In this document: positions 1 through 8,437 of the stretch, piece by piece
Layout of the letters: each line of letters begins with the position of its first letter
Numbering within the stretch: position 1 is the stretch's first letter
Origin: an uncultured Clostridia bacterium
GTDB taxonomy: Bacteria > Bacillota > Clostridia > TANB77 > CAG-508
NCBI GenBank assembly: GCA_934167225.1
Contig: CAKPLD010000051.1
Location: 1-9,069 of the forward strand
Length of the DNA: 9,069 nt
Direction of reading: 5' to 3'
Made by a program: the position numbers and the translations under genes
Notes under the pieces: generated by a model
The model's input: only the letters and a program-made list of their open reading frames with translations
Databases searched by the model: none
What the model was told of the DNA's origin: nothing

Positions 1-1
1 T

Positions 2-49
2 GTGTGTGTGTACTCCTGCAAGGGTTTCAGCGTTTTTTATCATTTGCAT
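2..49 (-). CDS. Start of an unidentified gene, cut by the left edge
   Basis: An ATG at 49-47 opens a frame that stays open to the left edge and gives 16 visible residues, beginning MQMIKNAETLAGV and ending in alternating His-Thr encoded by an ACACAC run. A ribosome site (AGAGGT) lies about six bases upstream of the ATG, and a plausible sigma-A promoter lies about 35 bases further up (85-113). The promoter, ribosome site and start codon together support a real gene that begins here, downstream of mnmA and in the same direction. Sixteen residues are too few to assign a family, so I propose no function. Confidence 0.55.
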   Translation of the reverse strand, partial: MQMIKNAETLAGVHTH

Positions 50-84
50 TTTTATACCTCTTTTTTCTTTTATTTTACATTTTT

Positions 85-113
85 ATTCTGTACTACTTTT
101 TTTATTTTGTCAA
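85..113 (-). promoter_or_regulatory. Sigma-A-type promoter for the left-edge gene
   Basis: On the minus strand a perfect -35 box TTGACA (113-108) is followed by a 17-base A-rich spacer and a weaker -10 box CAGAAT (90-85). Transcription would start near position 78, about 30 bases before the ATG at 49. No convincing terminator separates this promoter from the mnmA stop codon, so read-through from the suf operon is also possible. Confidence 0.5.
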
Positions 114-138
114 GTATTTTTATTAAATTATCATATTT

Positions 139-1194
<1,056 letters not shown>

Positions 1195-1195
1195 A

Positions 1196-1666
1196 TTATT
1201 TACAACAGCAATTAATGCTTCCTTTCCCATTTTCTTCATTTTTATTTAATATATCTTCAAGTGTGTGCCATGCTAAAAGTGCACATTTTACCCTTGCTGG
1301 CATATTGGCTATATTTTTAAAAGCAACTGCATCTTCTAGTTTTTCTAAGTCTTCTTCGCTTTCTTTTTCTCTTTTTATCATTCCTATAAATGTTTTTATT
1401 ATATCTTGTGCCTCTTTTACAGTCTTTTCTTTTAAAGTATCTATCATTATAGATGTTGAAGCCTGTGAAATTGCACATCCATGACCTGAAAAAGCCATGT
1501 CTTCTATTTTGTCTCCATTCAAACTTACCTCTAATGTAATTTCATCCCCACAATTTGGGTTATGTCCAATTTCTTCATAGTTTGCATTTTTTAACTTTCT
1601 TTTATTATATGAATTCATGCTATGTTCCATTATTAATTCATTGTAAATATTATTTAAATCTTCCAC
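1196..1666 (-). CDS. sufU: SufU, zinc-dependent sulfurtransferase of the SUF system
   Basis: SufU accepts persulfide sulfur from SufS and relays it to the SufBCD assembly complex. In Gram-positive bacteria it is a Zn-bound sulfurtransferase rather than a true scaffold. The 156-residue product shows the expected ligands in order: NPNCGD (Cys39, Asp41), SGHGCAISQAS (Cys64) and RVKCALLAWH (Cys128). The insert between the second and third cysteines (about residues 85-115, rich in Lys and Glu) is typical of SufU and distinguishes it from IscU. The start is GTG at 1666-1664, supported by GGAAAGG eight bases upstream. The sufS stop lies only 15 bases before. The C-terminus ends in three consecutive cysteines (CCCK), beyond the usual family end, which is slightly odd and could bind metal. 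The stop codon TAA lies one base before the mnmA ATG. Confidence 0.95.
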   Translation of the reverse strand: MEDLNNIYNELIMEHSMNSYNKRKLKNANYEEIGHNPNCGDEITLEVSLNGDKIEDMAFSGHGCAISQASTSIMIDTLKEKTVKEAQDIIKTFIGMIKREKESEEDLEKLEDAVAFKNIANMPARVKCALLAWHTLEDILNKNEENGKGSINCCCK

Positions 1667-1681
1667 TTTACTTACCTTTCC

Positions 1682-2900
<1,219 letters not shown>

Positions 2901-2915
2901 TTCTTTTTCCTTTCT

Positions 2916-3007
2916 CCCCATTTGGGGACGGTTCTCTGTTGGGGATTCCCCATTTGGGGACGGTTCTCTGTTGGGGATTCCCCATTCAAGAACCGTCCCC
3001 AAATGGG
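2916..3007. repeat. REP-like repeat cluster between sufD and sufS
   Basis: Two identical tandem 32-base units (2916-2947 and 2948-2979) each run from CCCCATTTGGGGACGG to GTTGGGGATT. They are followed by a short CCCCATT spacer and an inverted partial copy (2989-3007, AGAACCGTCCCCAAATGGG) that pairs perfectly with 19 bases of either unit. The same unit builds the palindrome at 6854-6916. The sequence is about 56 percent GC in an AT-rich setting and is noncoding. It fills most of the 119-base sufD-sufS gap, so it would be transcribed as a strong hairpin within the operon. Palindromes of this GGGGACGGTTCT type resemble REP elements mobilised by REP-associated tyrosine transposases; that link is from memory, and no transposase is in the window. 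Confidence 0.9.
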
Positions 3008-3019
3008 AAGAAGAACCAT

Positions 3020-4081
3020 CTACCATCTATTAATTACTTTTAATATATCATTTTTGATTTCTTCATTTTCAATTTTGTCTAGTACACTATTAAATTGTGC
3101 TCTTACAATTAATCTCTCACTGTCAGCCTTGCTCAAACCTCTAGTCATTAAATAAAATAGTTTCTTACTATCAATTTTACCAGCAGCTGTCGAGTGATTT
3201 CCTTCAACATCTTCCTCTGTACATAATAGCATTGGAAGAGCTATTGATTTAGCCTTATCTGACAAGATTGTACAATATTCGTTTTCATTTCCCCTAGATT
3301 TCTTACATCCTTTTTTGAAGTCGATTGTTCCTTTAAAATGCTTCTTGCAATTTCCGCTTATTGCTCCTTTTAAGTCCATATCTATATTTGTTTTTTCGCC
3401 ATAAGCTTCTACTATATAATTTAAATCTATTATTTGATTTTCTCCACCTAAATAAATCGTACTTATTTCGTTGTTAGCACCTGTTTCTTGTAAACAAGTA
3501 TAATAATTTATAATAGTGTTTTTGCCACCAAATTCTGCTGTTACATATTTTACTTCGGCATTTTCTTTGATGACGTTTTCAATTGATAAAAAATGGCTCG
3601 TTTTATTATTTAATAAATTTACTAACACGATATTTAGTTTTGCATTTTTCTCTGCAATTATTTTAATTTGTCCATTATGATAATATTCTTGTTCCTCTTC
3701 TGAAGAAAATCTTATGATTACTGTTCCTTTAGATTTCTCATTTGCCTTTATTGAAATATTTTCTACTAAATTCATGTTATCTTTTGATAATAAAAAATCG
3801 ACAAACAATTCTTCATCTAATTTTCCATCTATTTCGATACATAAATTTTTATTAGATTTTTCCTCAATTTGCTTTGCAAGAATGTCTCCATTTCCATACT
3901 TAAAATCGTTTTTGCAAACATTTTCTTTTACCGTAACTTTGTCGTTAGAAATACCTGTGATTTTAAGTCCATTAAATTCTTCTATGTTCTCTGGAACATT
4001 TATATTTTCTAATTTTATATTATTGATTTCATAATTTTTCGCTGTTCTAATAGGAGTTTCATTTAATTTTAAATTTGTCAT
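3020..4081 (-). CDS. sufD: SufD, Fe-S cluster assembly scaffold subunit
   Basis: SufD pairs with SufB and the ATPase SufC in the SufBC2D complex that assembles Fe-S clusters in the cytoplasm. The product is 353 residues, shorter than many SufD proteins (about 420) and lacking much of their N-terminal helical domain. The beta-helix core (about 110-270) is diverged, but the C-terminal signature is clear: an AISGNCKKHFKG segment (240-251), LPMLLCTEEDVEGNHSTAAG containing the conserved SufD histidine (His296, matching E. coli His360), then KLFYLMTRGLSKADSE (about 307-322). The ATG at 4081 lies 15 bases after the sufB stop, with AAAGGAAAGGAAT as ribosome site, so the two are co-translated. The stop is TAG at 3022-3020, and a repeat cluster follows before sufS. 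No frameshift or in-frame CGG is present. SufB is excluded because the better SufB match lies just upstream. Confidence 0.93.
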   Translation of the reverse strand: MTNLKLNETPIRTAKNYEINNIKLENINVPENIEEFNGLKITGISNDKVTVKENVCKNDFKYGNGDILAKQIEEKSNKNLCIEIDGKLDEELFVDFLLSKDNMNLVENISIKANEKSKGTVIIRFSSEEEQEYYHNGQIKIIAEKNAKLNIVLVNLLNNKTSHFLSIENVIKENAEVKYVTAEFGGKNTIINYYTCLQETGANNEISTIYLGGENQIIDLNYIVEAYGEKTNIDMDLKGAISGNCKKHFKGTIDFKKGCKKSRGNENEYCTILSDKAKSIALPMLLCTEEDVEGNHSTAAGKIDSKKLFYLMTRGLSKADSERLIVRAQFNSVLDKIENEEIKNDILKVINRW

Positions 4082-4096
4082 TTTTATTCCTTTCCT

Positions 4097-5495
4097 TTAT
4101 CCAATTGCTCCATCTAACTCAAGATTTATCAAGTTGTTCATTTCAACCGCATATTCTATTGGAAGCTCTTTTGATATTGGGTCTGCAAAACCTCTTACAA
4201 TCATAGCTTTTGCATCTTCTTCCGATAAACCTCTACTCATAAGATAAAATATTGATTGGTCGCTTATTTTTCCTATTTTTGCTTCGTGTGAGAATTCTAC
4301 ATCATCTGTTCTTATGTCATTTACAGGGATTGTATCTGACCTTGAAATGTCGTCTAACATAAGTGATTCACACGATACTGAGCATTTTGAATTTTTTGAG
4401 TTTTCATTTATTCTAACTAATGCTCTATATGTTGCTGCTCCACCATTTTTTGATATTGATTTTGAGTTTATTACACTTGATGTGTTTGGGCTATTGTGAA
4501 TTACTTTAAATCCTGTATCTAGGTTTTGTCCTTTTCCAGCAAATGATATTCCTGTATATTCTGTCTTTGCACCTTCGCCATTTAATATGCTCATTGGATA
4601 CAACATTGATATTTTTGATCCAAATGAACCAGATACCCAATCAATCTGTGCATTTTTTCCTACAATGGCTTTTTTAGTATTTAGGTTTAGCATATTTTTT
4701 GACCAGTTTTCTATTGTTGAATATCTTAAATATGCGTTATCTTTTACATATAGTTCTACACAACCAGCATGTAAATTTACTTTATTATATTTAGGTGCAC
4801 TACATCCTTCTATAAAATGAAGTGATGCTCCTTCTTCTACAATTATTAAAGTATGTTCAAATTGCCCAGATTCAGGTGAATTTAGTCTGAAATATGACTG
4901 AAGTGGGATATCTACTTTTACTCCTTTTGGTACATATACAAATGATCCTCCTGACCATACCGCACCATGTAAAGCAACAAATTTGTGGTCTGTTACTGGA
5001 ACACATTTCATAAAATGAGGTTTTACAAGTTCTGGGTATTCTCTTACAGCTGTTTCCATATCTGTATATATTACCCCTTGCTCCATTAATTCTTTTTTCA
5101 TGCTATGATAAACTACTTCTGAGTCATACTGTGCTCCAACCCCTGCTAAAGACCTTTTTTCAGCTTTTGGAATTCCGAAGTTTATCGAATGTATCTTTTA
5201 TTTCTTCTGGCACATCTTCCCAGTTGTCTGTCATTTTTGATTTTGGTCTTACATATGTTGCTATTTCATCCATATTTAGTTCTGATAAATCTGGTCCCCA
5301 TGTTGGAAGTTCTAGTTTGTTGTATGTTTCTAGTGCTTTTAGCCTAAATTCCGCCATCCATTCTGGGTCATTTTTTTGTTTTGATATTTCTTTTATTATT
5401 TCAGGTGTTAACCCTTTTTTTATTTTGAAATCGTAGTCATCTTGATTTTTTATGTCATAGATGTTTCTATTTATTTCTTCTACGTTTGTTTTCAT
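4097..5495 (-). CDS. sufB: SufB, Fe-S scaffold protein, needs a +1 frameshift at CGG
   Basis: SufB is the main scaffold of the SufBC2D complex, where the nascent Fe-S cluster forms. ATG 5495-5493 follows AAAGGATTTC. Zero frame gives the N-terminal domain (NDPEWMAEFRLKAL, LPTWGPDL) to Asp-Lys-Leu106, then CGG (5177-5175) and TGA (5162-5160), a 111-residue stub. One base further, from GGA at 5176, it reads GIPKAEKRSLAGVGAQYDSE and stays open to TAA 4099-4097. The joined 465 residues match the normal SufB length. The second part has the family blocks GSFVYVPKGVKVDIPLQSYFR, FEHTLIIVEEGASLHFIEGC, KCSVSCESLML and VEFSHEAKIGKI with the conserved histidine, plus IFYLMSRGLSEEDA. The ATG at 5101 lies inside the conserved domain and is not a credible separate start. 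Zero-frame ORFs treated separately would wrongly look like two genes. Recoding is preferred over pseudogene because the same event occurs in sufS. Confidence 0.94.
5174..5180 (-). other. Putative +1 frameshift site CTT-C-GGA in sufB
   Basis: The zero-frame codons are CTT (Leu106) then CGG. Homology (Asp-Lys-Leu-Gly-Ile-Pro) requires CTT then GGA, skipping the C at 5177. Here a leucine tRNA with anticodon GAG could also re-pair from CUU to UUC, as happens at the prfB CUU-UGA-C site, so classical slippage is possible. No Shine-Dalgarno-like stimulator lies just upstream, unlike prfB. A 6-bp imperfect hairpin (GCTGAA with TTTAGC) can form from about 11 bases downstream. The extra C is not in a homopolymer. 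Confidence 0.62.
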
Positions 5496-5549
5496 TTTTG
5501 AAATCCTTTCGAAATTTGATTTTTTTGTAATAGGTAGTATATTGCGACC

Positions 5550-6290
5550 CTATTTTTTATAATTTTTATATCCATTTTCCTCAATCTCTTTTGCCAATTC
5601 CGCATTTCCAGTCTTAACAATCTTGCCATCGACCAAAATATGCACAAAATCAGGTGTTAAATTATGCAAAATTTTAGTATTATGAGTAATAATTAAAACC
5701 GCATTTTCATCATTTTTAAACATCTCAACACCCTTAGAAACAGTCTTTATCGCATCTACATCTAGACCAGAATCTGTTTCATCCAAAATTGCAAGTTTAG
5801 GATTTAGAACAAGCATTTGAAGAATTTCGTTTTTCTTTTTTTCTCCACCTGAAAAGCCAACATTTAAGCTTCTTTCACTATATTCGGGTTTCATTTGAAG
5901 TTCTTCCATGTGTTTTTTTACTTCTTCTTTAAACTTAAATATTTTTATTGGCTTACCTGTTATTTTGTTTTTTGCATATTTTAGAAAATTCGTTACTGTT
6001 ATTCCGGGAATTTCTTCTGGTAATTGAAATGACATAAATATTCCTTTTCTTGCTATCTCATCTGTTTTTAAATTTGTTATATCCTCATCTTCAAAAATAA
6101 TAGAACCATTTTCCTTATGATATGCTGGGTTGTTTAATATTGCATTTGCTGTTGTAGTCTTTCCAGAGCCATTTGGTCCCATTATTACATGGATTTCTCC
6201 TTTATTTATCTTTAAATTTATTCCTTTTAAAATTTCTTTTTCTCCTGCATTTACATATAAATTATTAATTTCTAAAAGTTCTTTACTCAT
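5550..6290 (-). CDS. sufC: SufC, ATPase of the SUF Fe-S assembly complex
   Basis: SufC is a soluble ABC-type ATPase that dimerises on SufB-SufD; ATP binding and hydrolysis reshape the scaffold during cluster assembly. The 246-residue length is typical. Visible motifs are Walker A GPNGSGKTT (38-46), the Q-loop in MSFQLPEEIPG (Gln89), the ABC signature GFSGGEKKKNEI (about 145-156, in which KKKNE after SGGE is characteristic of SufC), Walker B LAILDE (about 167-172), the D-loop SGLDVDA (174-180) and the switch histidine in ITHN (His203). ATG 6290-6288 follows AAAAAAGGAG by about nine bases. The regulator gene ends 30 bases upstream, too close for a separate strong promoter, so sufC is probably co-transcribed with it. 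The gene ends in TAG, and 54 bases separate it from sufB. It has no membrane segments, consistent with SufC rather than a transporter ATPase. Confidence 0.97.
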   Translation of the reverse strand: MSKELLEINNLYVNAGEKEILKGINLKINKGEIHVIMGPNGSGKTTTANAILNNPAYHKENGSIIFEDEDITNLKTDEIARKGIFMSFQLPEEIPGITVTNFLKYAKNKITGKPIKIFKFKEEVKKHMEELQMKPEYSERSLNVGFSGGEKKKNEILQMLVLNPKLAILDETDSGLDVDAIKTVSKGVEMFKNDENAVLIITHNTKILHNLTPDFVHILVDGKIVKTGNAELAKEIEENGYKNYKK

Positions 6291-6320
6291 TTAATTTTAC
6301 TCCTTTTTTGATGTTTAATT

Positions 6321-6785
6321 TTATTTCAAAGCCTCTTCATTAGGCCTTTTAGTTCTTCTTTTACATACACGACATCTTTCTTTGGAAATATCATAATCAC
6401 AATTTAAATCACTTAAATTTAATACCTTATGTACATATTTTGCCAAATTATTTATGGTATTATCCTCCATTGTCAATTTTAATTTTTCAGCCTCTCTTTT
6501 AGATGTATCTTCATCAAGTCCAATTACATCTTTAAAAAATACATAAGATATATCATATGCTTCTAATATTTTTTTTGCCAGGTCTGTTCCTTGATCTGTT
6601 AATTCTATTTTTCCATATGTTTCATAATGTACTAATCCATTTTCTTTTAAGTTGTTTATAGCTTTATTTACACTCGGCTTGCTTAAATTCATTTGATTTG
6701 CTATGTCTGTTACTCTTATTTCCTTGTTTTGAATTTGCAGTACATACATTGTTTTTAAATATTCTTCTGCTGATTTAGATACCAT
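6321..6785 (-). CDS. DtxR/MntR-like regulator with a C-terminal three-cysteine cluster
   Basis: This 154-residue protein has the N-terminal winged helix of the DtxR/MntR family: EEYLKTMYVL (7-16), a helix-turn-helix in VTDIANQMNLSKPSVNKAINNL (about 25-46), the wing (YGKIELTDQG, 57-66), then a helical dimerisation and metal domain. Compared by eye with B. subtilis MntR, most metal ligands look replaced (Glu11 by Lys, His77 by Asp, Glu102 by Lys, His103 by Leu). Instead the C-terminus has Cys129, Cys138 and Cys141 (C-X8-C-X2-C) in a basic tail, with His119 nearby. As first gene of a suf operon it plausibly senses Fe-S or metal status, the job IscR or SufR does elsewhere; that is inference. ATG 6785 is chosen because AAGGAG lies seven bases upstream and the next residues match the family start. 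An upstream ATG at 6860 would lie before the promoter. Autoregulation is suggested by the inverted repeat at 6800-6817. Confidence 0.85.
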   Translation of the reverse strand: MVSKSAEEYLKTMYVLQIQNKEIRVTDIANQMNLSKPSVNKAINNLKENGLVHYETYGKIELTDQGTDLAKKILEAYDISYVFFKDVIGLDEDTSKREAEKLKLTMEDNTINNLAKYVHKVLNLSDLNCDYDISKERCRVCKRRTKRPNEEALK

Positions 6786-6799
6786 TTTCCGTCTCCTTT

Positions 6800-6817
6800 T
6801 GTTAACTTCGGCTAACA
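6800..6817 (-). promoter_or_regulatory. Candidate operator at the regulator and suf transcription start
   Basis: A short imperfect inverted repeat, TGTTAGC-CGAA-GTTAACA, has two 7-base arms with a single mismatch. It starts at the last base of the -10 box and covers the expected start of transcription, an ideal place for repression. It resembles DtxR-family operators (TTAG...CTAA-like halves) only loosely. The nearest candidate to bind it is the DtxR/MntR-like protein encoded just downstream. Confidence 0.5.
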
Positions 6818-6845
6818 TTATATTATAAAAAAATAAAGCTGTCAA
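6817..6845 (-). promoter_or_regulatory. Consensus sigma-A promoter of the regulator-suf operon
   Basis: TTGACA (6845-6840), a 17-base spacer and TATAAT (6822-6817) match the sigma-A consensus perfectly. The predicted start is near 6810, giving a leader of about 25 bases before the regulator ATG. No other strong promoter is evident in the short gaps down to mnmA, so this promoter probably drives regulator-sufCBDSU-mnmA. A promoter this strong usually needs a repressor, consistent with the operator overlapping its start site. Confidence 0.85.
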
Positions 6846-6853
6846 TACCTTTC

Positions 6854-6916
6854 TCCCCATTTGGGGACGGTTCTCTGTTGGGGATTCCCCAACAGAGAAC
6901 CGTCCCCAAATGGGGA
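6854..6916. repeat. 63-base near-perfect palindrome, REP-like
   Basis: Two complementary 31-base arms meet around a single central T. The left arm runs from TCCCCATTTGGGGACGG to GTTGGGGA and the right arm is its exact reverse complement. It is made from the same 32-base unit as the 2916-3007 cluster, here in head-to-head arrangement. It sits 9 bases after the der stop and 8 bases before the -35 box of the suf promoter. As RNA it would form a very stable hairpin with a 3-base loop, but no T-run follows on either strand, so it is not a standard intrinsic terminator. It could block 3' exonucleases on the der mRNA. Confidence 0.93.
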
Positions 6917-6925
6917 AGCAAACCT

Positions 6926-8257
6926 TTACATTACATCTTTATCTAATTTTTCTCTAACAATAATTCTAATAGGCGTTCCTGTTAGCCCGAATTCTTTTCT
7001 TATTTGATTTACTAAATATCTCTCATAAGAAAAATGGAACAAATCCTTTGAATTTACAAATATAACAAATGTTGGTGGCTTTGTTGATGCTTGTGTGCCA
7101 TAAAAAATCTTTAATTTTTTCCCTTTATCAGAAGGTGGTTGTACAATTGCAATTGCTTCGTTTATAACTTGATTTAATTGGCTTGTTGTAACTCTTGTGG
7201 CATTTTGCTTAGCTACTTCATTTATCATTCCAAATAATTTGTCGACCCTTTGACCAGTCTTAGCAGATATAAACATTACAGGCGCATATGATAGATATGA
7301 TAATTTTTCATATATTGCTTTTTTATATTTTTCTAATGTTCCTGTATCTTTTTCATATTCATCCCACTTGTTTATAACTATTATTATTCCTTTTCCTGCT
7401 TCGTGTGCCTCTCCTGCAATTTTTGCATCTTGATCTGTTACTCCTTCATTTGCATCAATTAACATTAAACATACATCTGCTCTTTCTATTGCAAATAAAG
7501 ACCTTAACACACTATATTTTTCTATTTTTTCAGTAACTTTGCTTTTTCTTCTAATTCCAGCTGTATCTATAAAAGTATATTTTCCATGCTCATTTTCATA
7601 ATAAGAATCTATTGCATCACGTGTTGTACCTGCAATATTACTTACTATATTTCTATTTTCACCTAGAATTTTATTTATTAATGATGATTTTCCAACATTA
7701 GGTTTCCCTATAACTGCTACTTTTATTCTTTCTTTATCTTCTTCACCATCGATTTCTTTTGGAAGATTATCGTAAACTTTATCTAATACATCTCCAATTC
7801 CTTGTGCATTACTTGCAGAAATTGGCATCGGATCTCCAATTCCTAAGTTGTAAAATTCGTATATGTCAGATTGAAATTTCTGAAAGCTATCTGCTTTATT
7901 GCATACTAATATTATTGGTTTTTTTGATTTTTTTAGCATTAATGCGATTTCTTCATCTGCAGATGTAACTCCTTGTCTTACATCTGTTACAAATATTATT
8001 ACATCTGCTATGTCTATTGCAATATTTGCTTGAAGTCTCATTTGTGTTAAAATCACATCATTTTTTTCAGGTTCAATTCCTCCTGTGTCTATAAGTGTGA
8101 AATTTCTTCCTCTCCAATTACTTTCTCCATATATTCTGTCTCTTGTAACCCCTGGTGTGTCTTCTACTATTGATATTCTGCTTCCTACTATATAATTAAA
8201 AAATGTTGATTTTCCAACATTTGGTCTACCAATTATTGCTACTACTGGTTTTGACAT
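6926..8257 (-). CDS. der: Ribosome biogenesis GTPase Der (EngA)
   Basis: Der is an essential GTPase with two tandem G domains that helps assemble the 50S ribosomal subunit. The 443-residue product has the full set of motifs: domain 1 with GRPNVGKST (10-18), DTPGVTRDR (33-41), DTGG (57-60), NKAD (120-123) and a SAS motif (147-149); domain 2 with GKPNVGKSS (184-192), AGTTRDAID (209-217), DTAGIRRKSK (231-240), NKWD (296-299) and SAKTG (331-335). The C-terminal KH-like domain runs from about residue 353 and includes KIFYGTQ and KEFGLTGTPIR. ATG 8257 is preceded by an excellent ribosome site, GAGGTGAG, five bases upstream, and by a sigma-A promoter at 8287-8315, so der is probably its own transcription unit. 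No in-frame CGG is present. The stop is TAA, followed at once by the palindrome. Confidence 0.98.
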   Translation of the reverse strand: MSKPVVAIIGRPNVGKSTFFNYIVGSRISIVEDTPGVTRDRIYGESNWRGRNFTLIDTGGIEPEKNDVILTQMRLQANIAIDIADVIIFVTDVRQGVTSADEEIALMLKKSKKPIILVCNKADSFQKFQSDIYEFYNLGIGDPMPISASNAQGIGDVLDKVYDNLPKEIDGEEDKERIKVAVIGKPNVGKSSLINKILGENRNIVSNIAGTTRDAIDSYYENEHGKYTFIDTAGIRRKSKVTEKIEKYSVLRSLFAIERADVCLMLIDANEGVTDQDAKIAGEAHEAGKGIIIVINKWDEYEKDTGTLEKYKKAIYEKLSYLSYAPVMFISAKTGQRVDKLFGMINEVAKQNATRVTTSQLNQVINEAIAIVQPPSDKGKKLKIFYGTQASTKPPTFVIFVNSKDLFHFSYERYLVNQIRKEFGLTGTPIRIIVREKLDKDVM

Positions 8258-8286
8258 TTTTTCTCACCTCTTTTTTATATTTATAT

Positions 8287-8315
8287 ATTTTACTACATTT
8301 TCTAAAATTTGACAA
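8287..8315 (-). promoter_or_regulatory. Sigma-A promoter of der
   Basis: TTGTCA (8315-8310), a 17-base spacer and TAAAAT (8292-8287) each differ from consensus by one base. Transcription would start near 8280, about 23 bases before the der ATG, leaving the GAGGTGAG ribosome site in the leader. Confidence 0.75.
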
Positions 8316-8319
8316 GTAT

Positions 8320-8341
8320 AAAAAATTTTGTGAATTTTCAC
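8320..8341 (-). terminator. Weak possible terminator after the NagZ-like gene
   Basis: On the minus strand a short inverted repeat, GTGAAAATTCAC (8341-8330), is followed by AAAA and six T residues. The stem is only four or five A-rich pairs, so termination would be weak. Its position between the upstream gene and the der promoter is what makes it worth listing. Confidence 0.25.
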
Positions 8342-8353
8342 TTTATGATTCAT

Positions 8354-8437
8354 TTATGATAATGTCTTAAGTAATAACTTTAGAAAATATCCCAAATAAA
8401 ATAGACCTATACCAAAAATTATAATTAGTTCAAACAT
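8354..8437 (-). CDS. Possible 27-residue hydrophobic mini-protein
   Basis: An ATG at 8437 opens 27 codons ending in TAA (8356-8354). The product starts MFELIIIFGIG and continues with Leu, Phe, Tyr and Gly before two lysines and a short Leu-rich tail, so it looks like a single membrane-spanning helix. It overlaps the last 13 bases of the NagZ-like gene in another frame, which could allow translational coupling. The ribosome site is poor (only GAAGTTAG upstream), and AT-rich DNA often yields hydrophobic chance ORFs. I recognise no family. Confidence 0.35.
   Translation of the reverse strand: MFELIIIFGIGLFYLGYFLKLLLKTLS

Noticed and set aside
1195..1239. Longer MnmA start overlapping sufU
   Set aside because: The extra 15 residues precede the normal MnmA beginning (charged residues then VLLGMSGGVDSS). 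The internal ATG at 1194 gives the family-typical start and a tight junction with sufU.
2916..3007. CRISPR array
   Set aside because: The tandem units are directly abutting with no unique spacers, there are only two plus an inverted fragment, and no cas genes are present.
2901..3026. N-terminal extension of SufS through the repeat cluster
   Set aside because: The 42 extra residues are a translation of the REP-like repeats and match no SufS. ATG 2900 has a good ribosome site and gives the standard N-terminus.
4097..5101. A separate gene starting at the ATG at 5101
   Set aside because: The ATG lies within continuous SufB homology that extends 25 codons upstream in the same frame to the shift site. 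There is no proper ribosome site, and the N-terminal SufB domain is directly upstream in the other frame.
5165..5200. prfB-like Shine-Dalgarno stimulator upstream of the sufB shift site
   Set aside because: The bases just upstream (GATACATTCGATAAA) contain no AGGGGG-like motif at the needed 3-6 base spacing.
6786..6860. Longer start for the regulator, which would include an in-frame CGG
   Set aside because: This stretch contains the promoter, operator and ribosome site, so it is not translated. Its CGG lies in the spacer before the real ATG and does not count as coding use.
6854..6916. Intrinsic terminator of der
   Set aside because: The hairpin is strong, but no T-run follows on the minus strand (the next bases are AGAAAGG) or on the plus strand.
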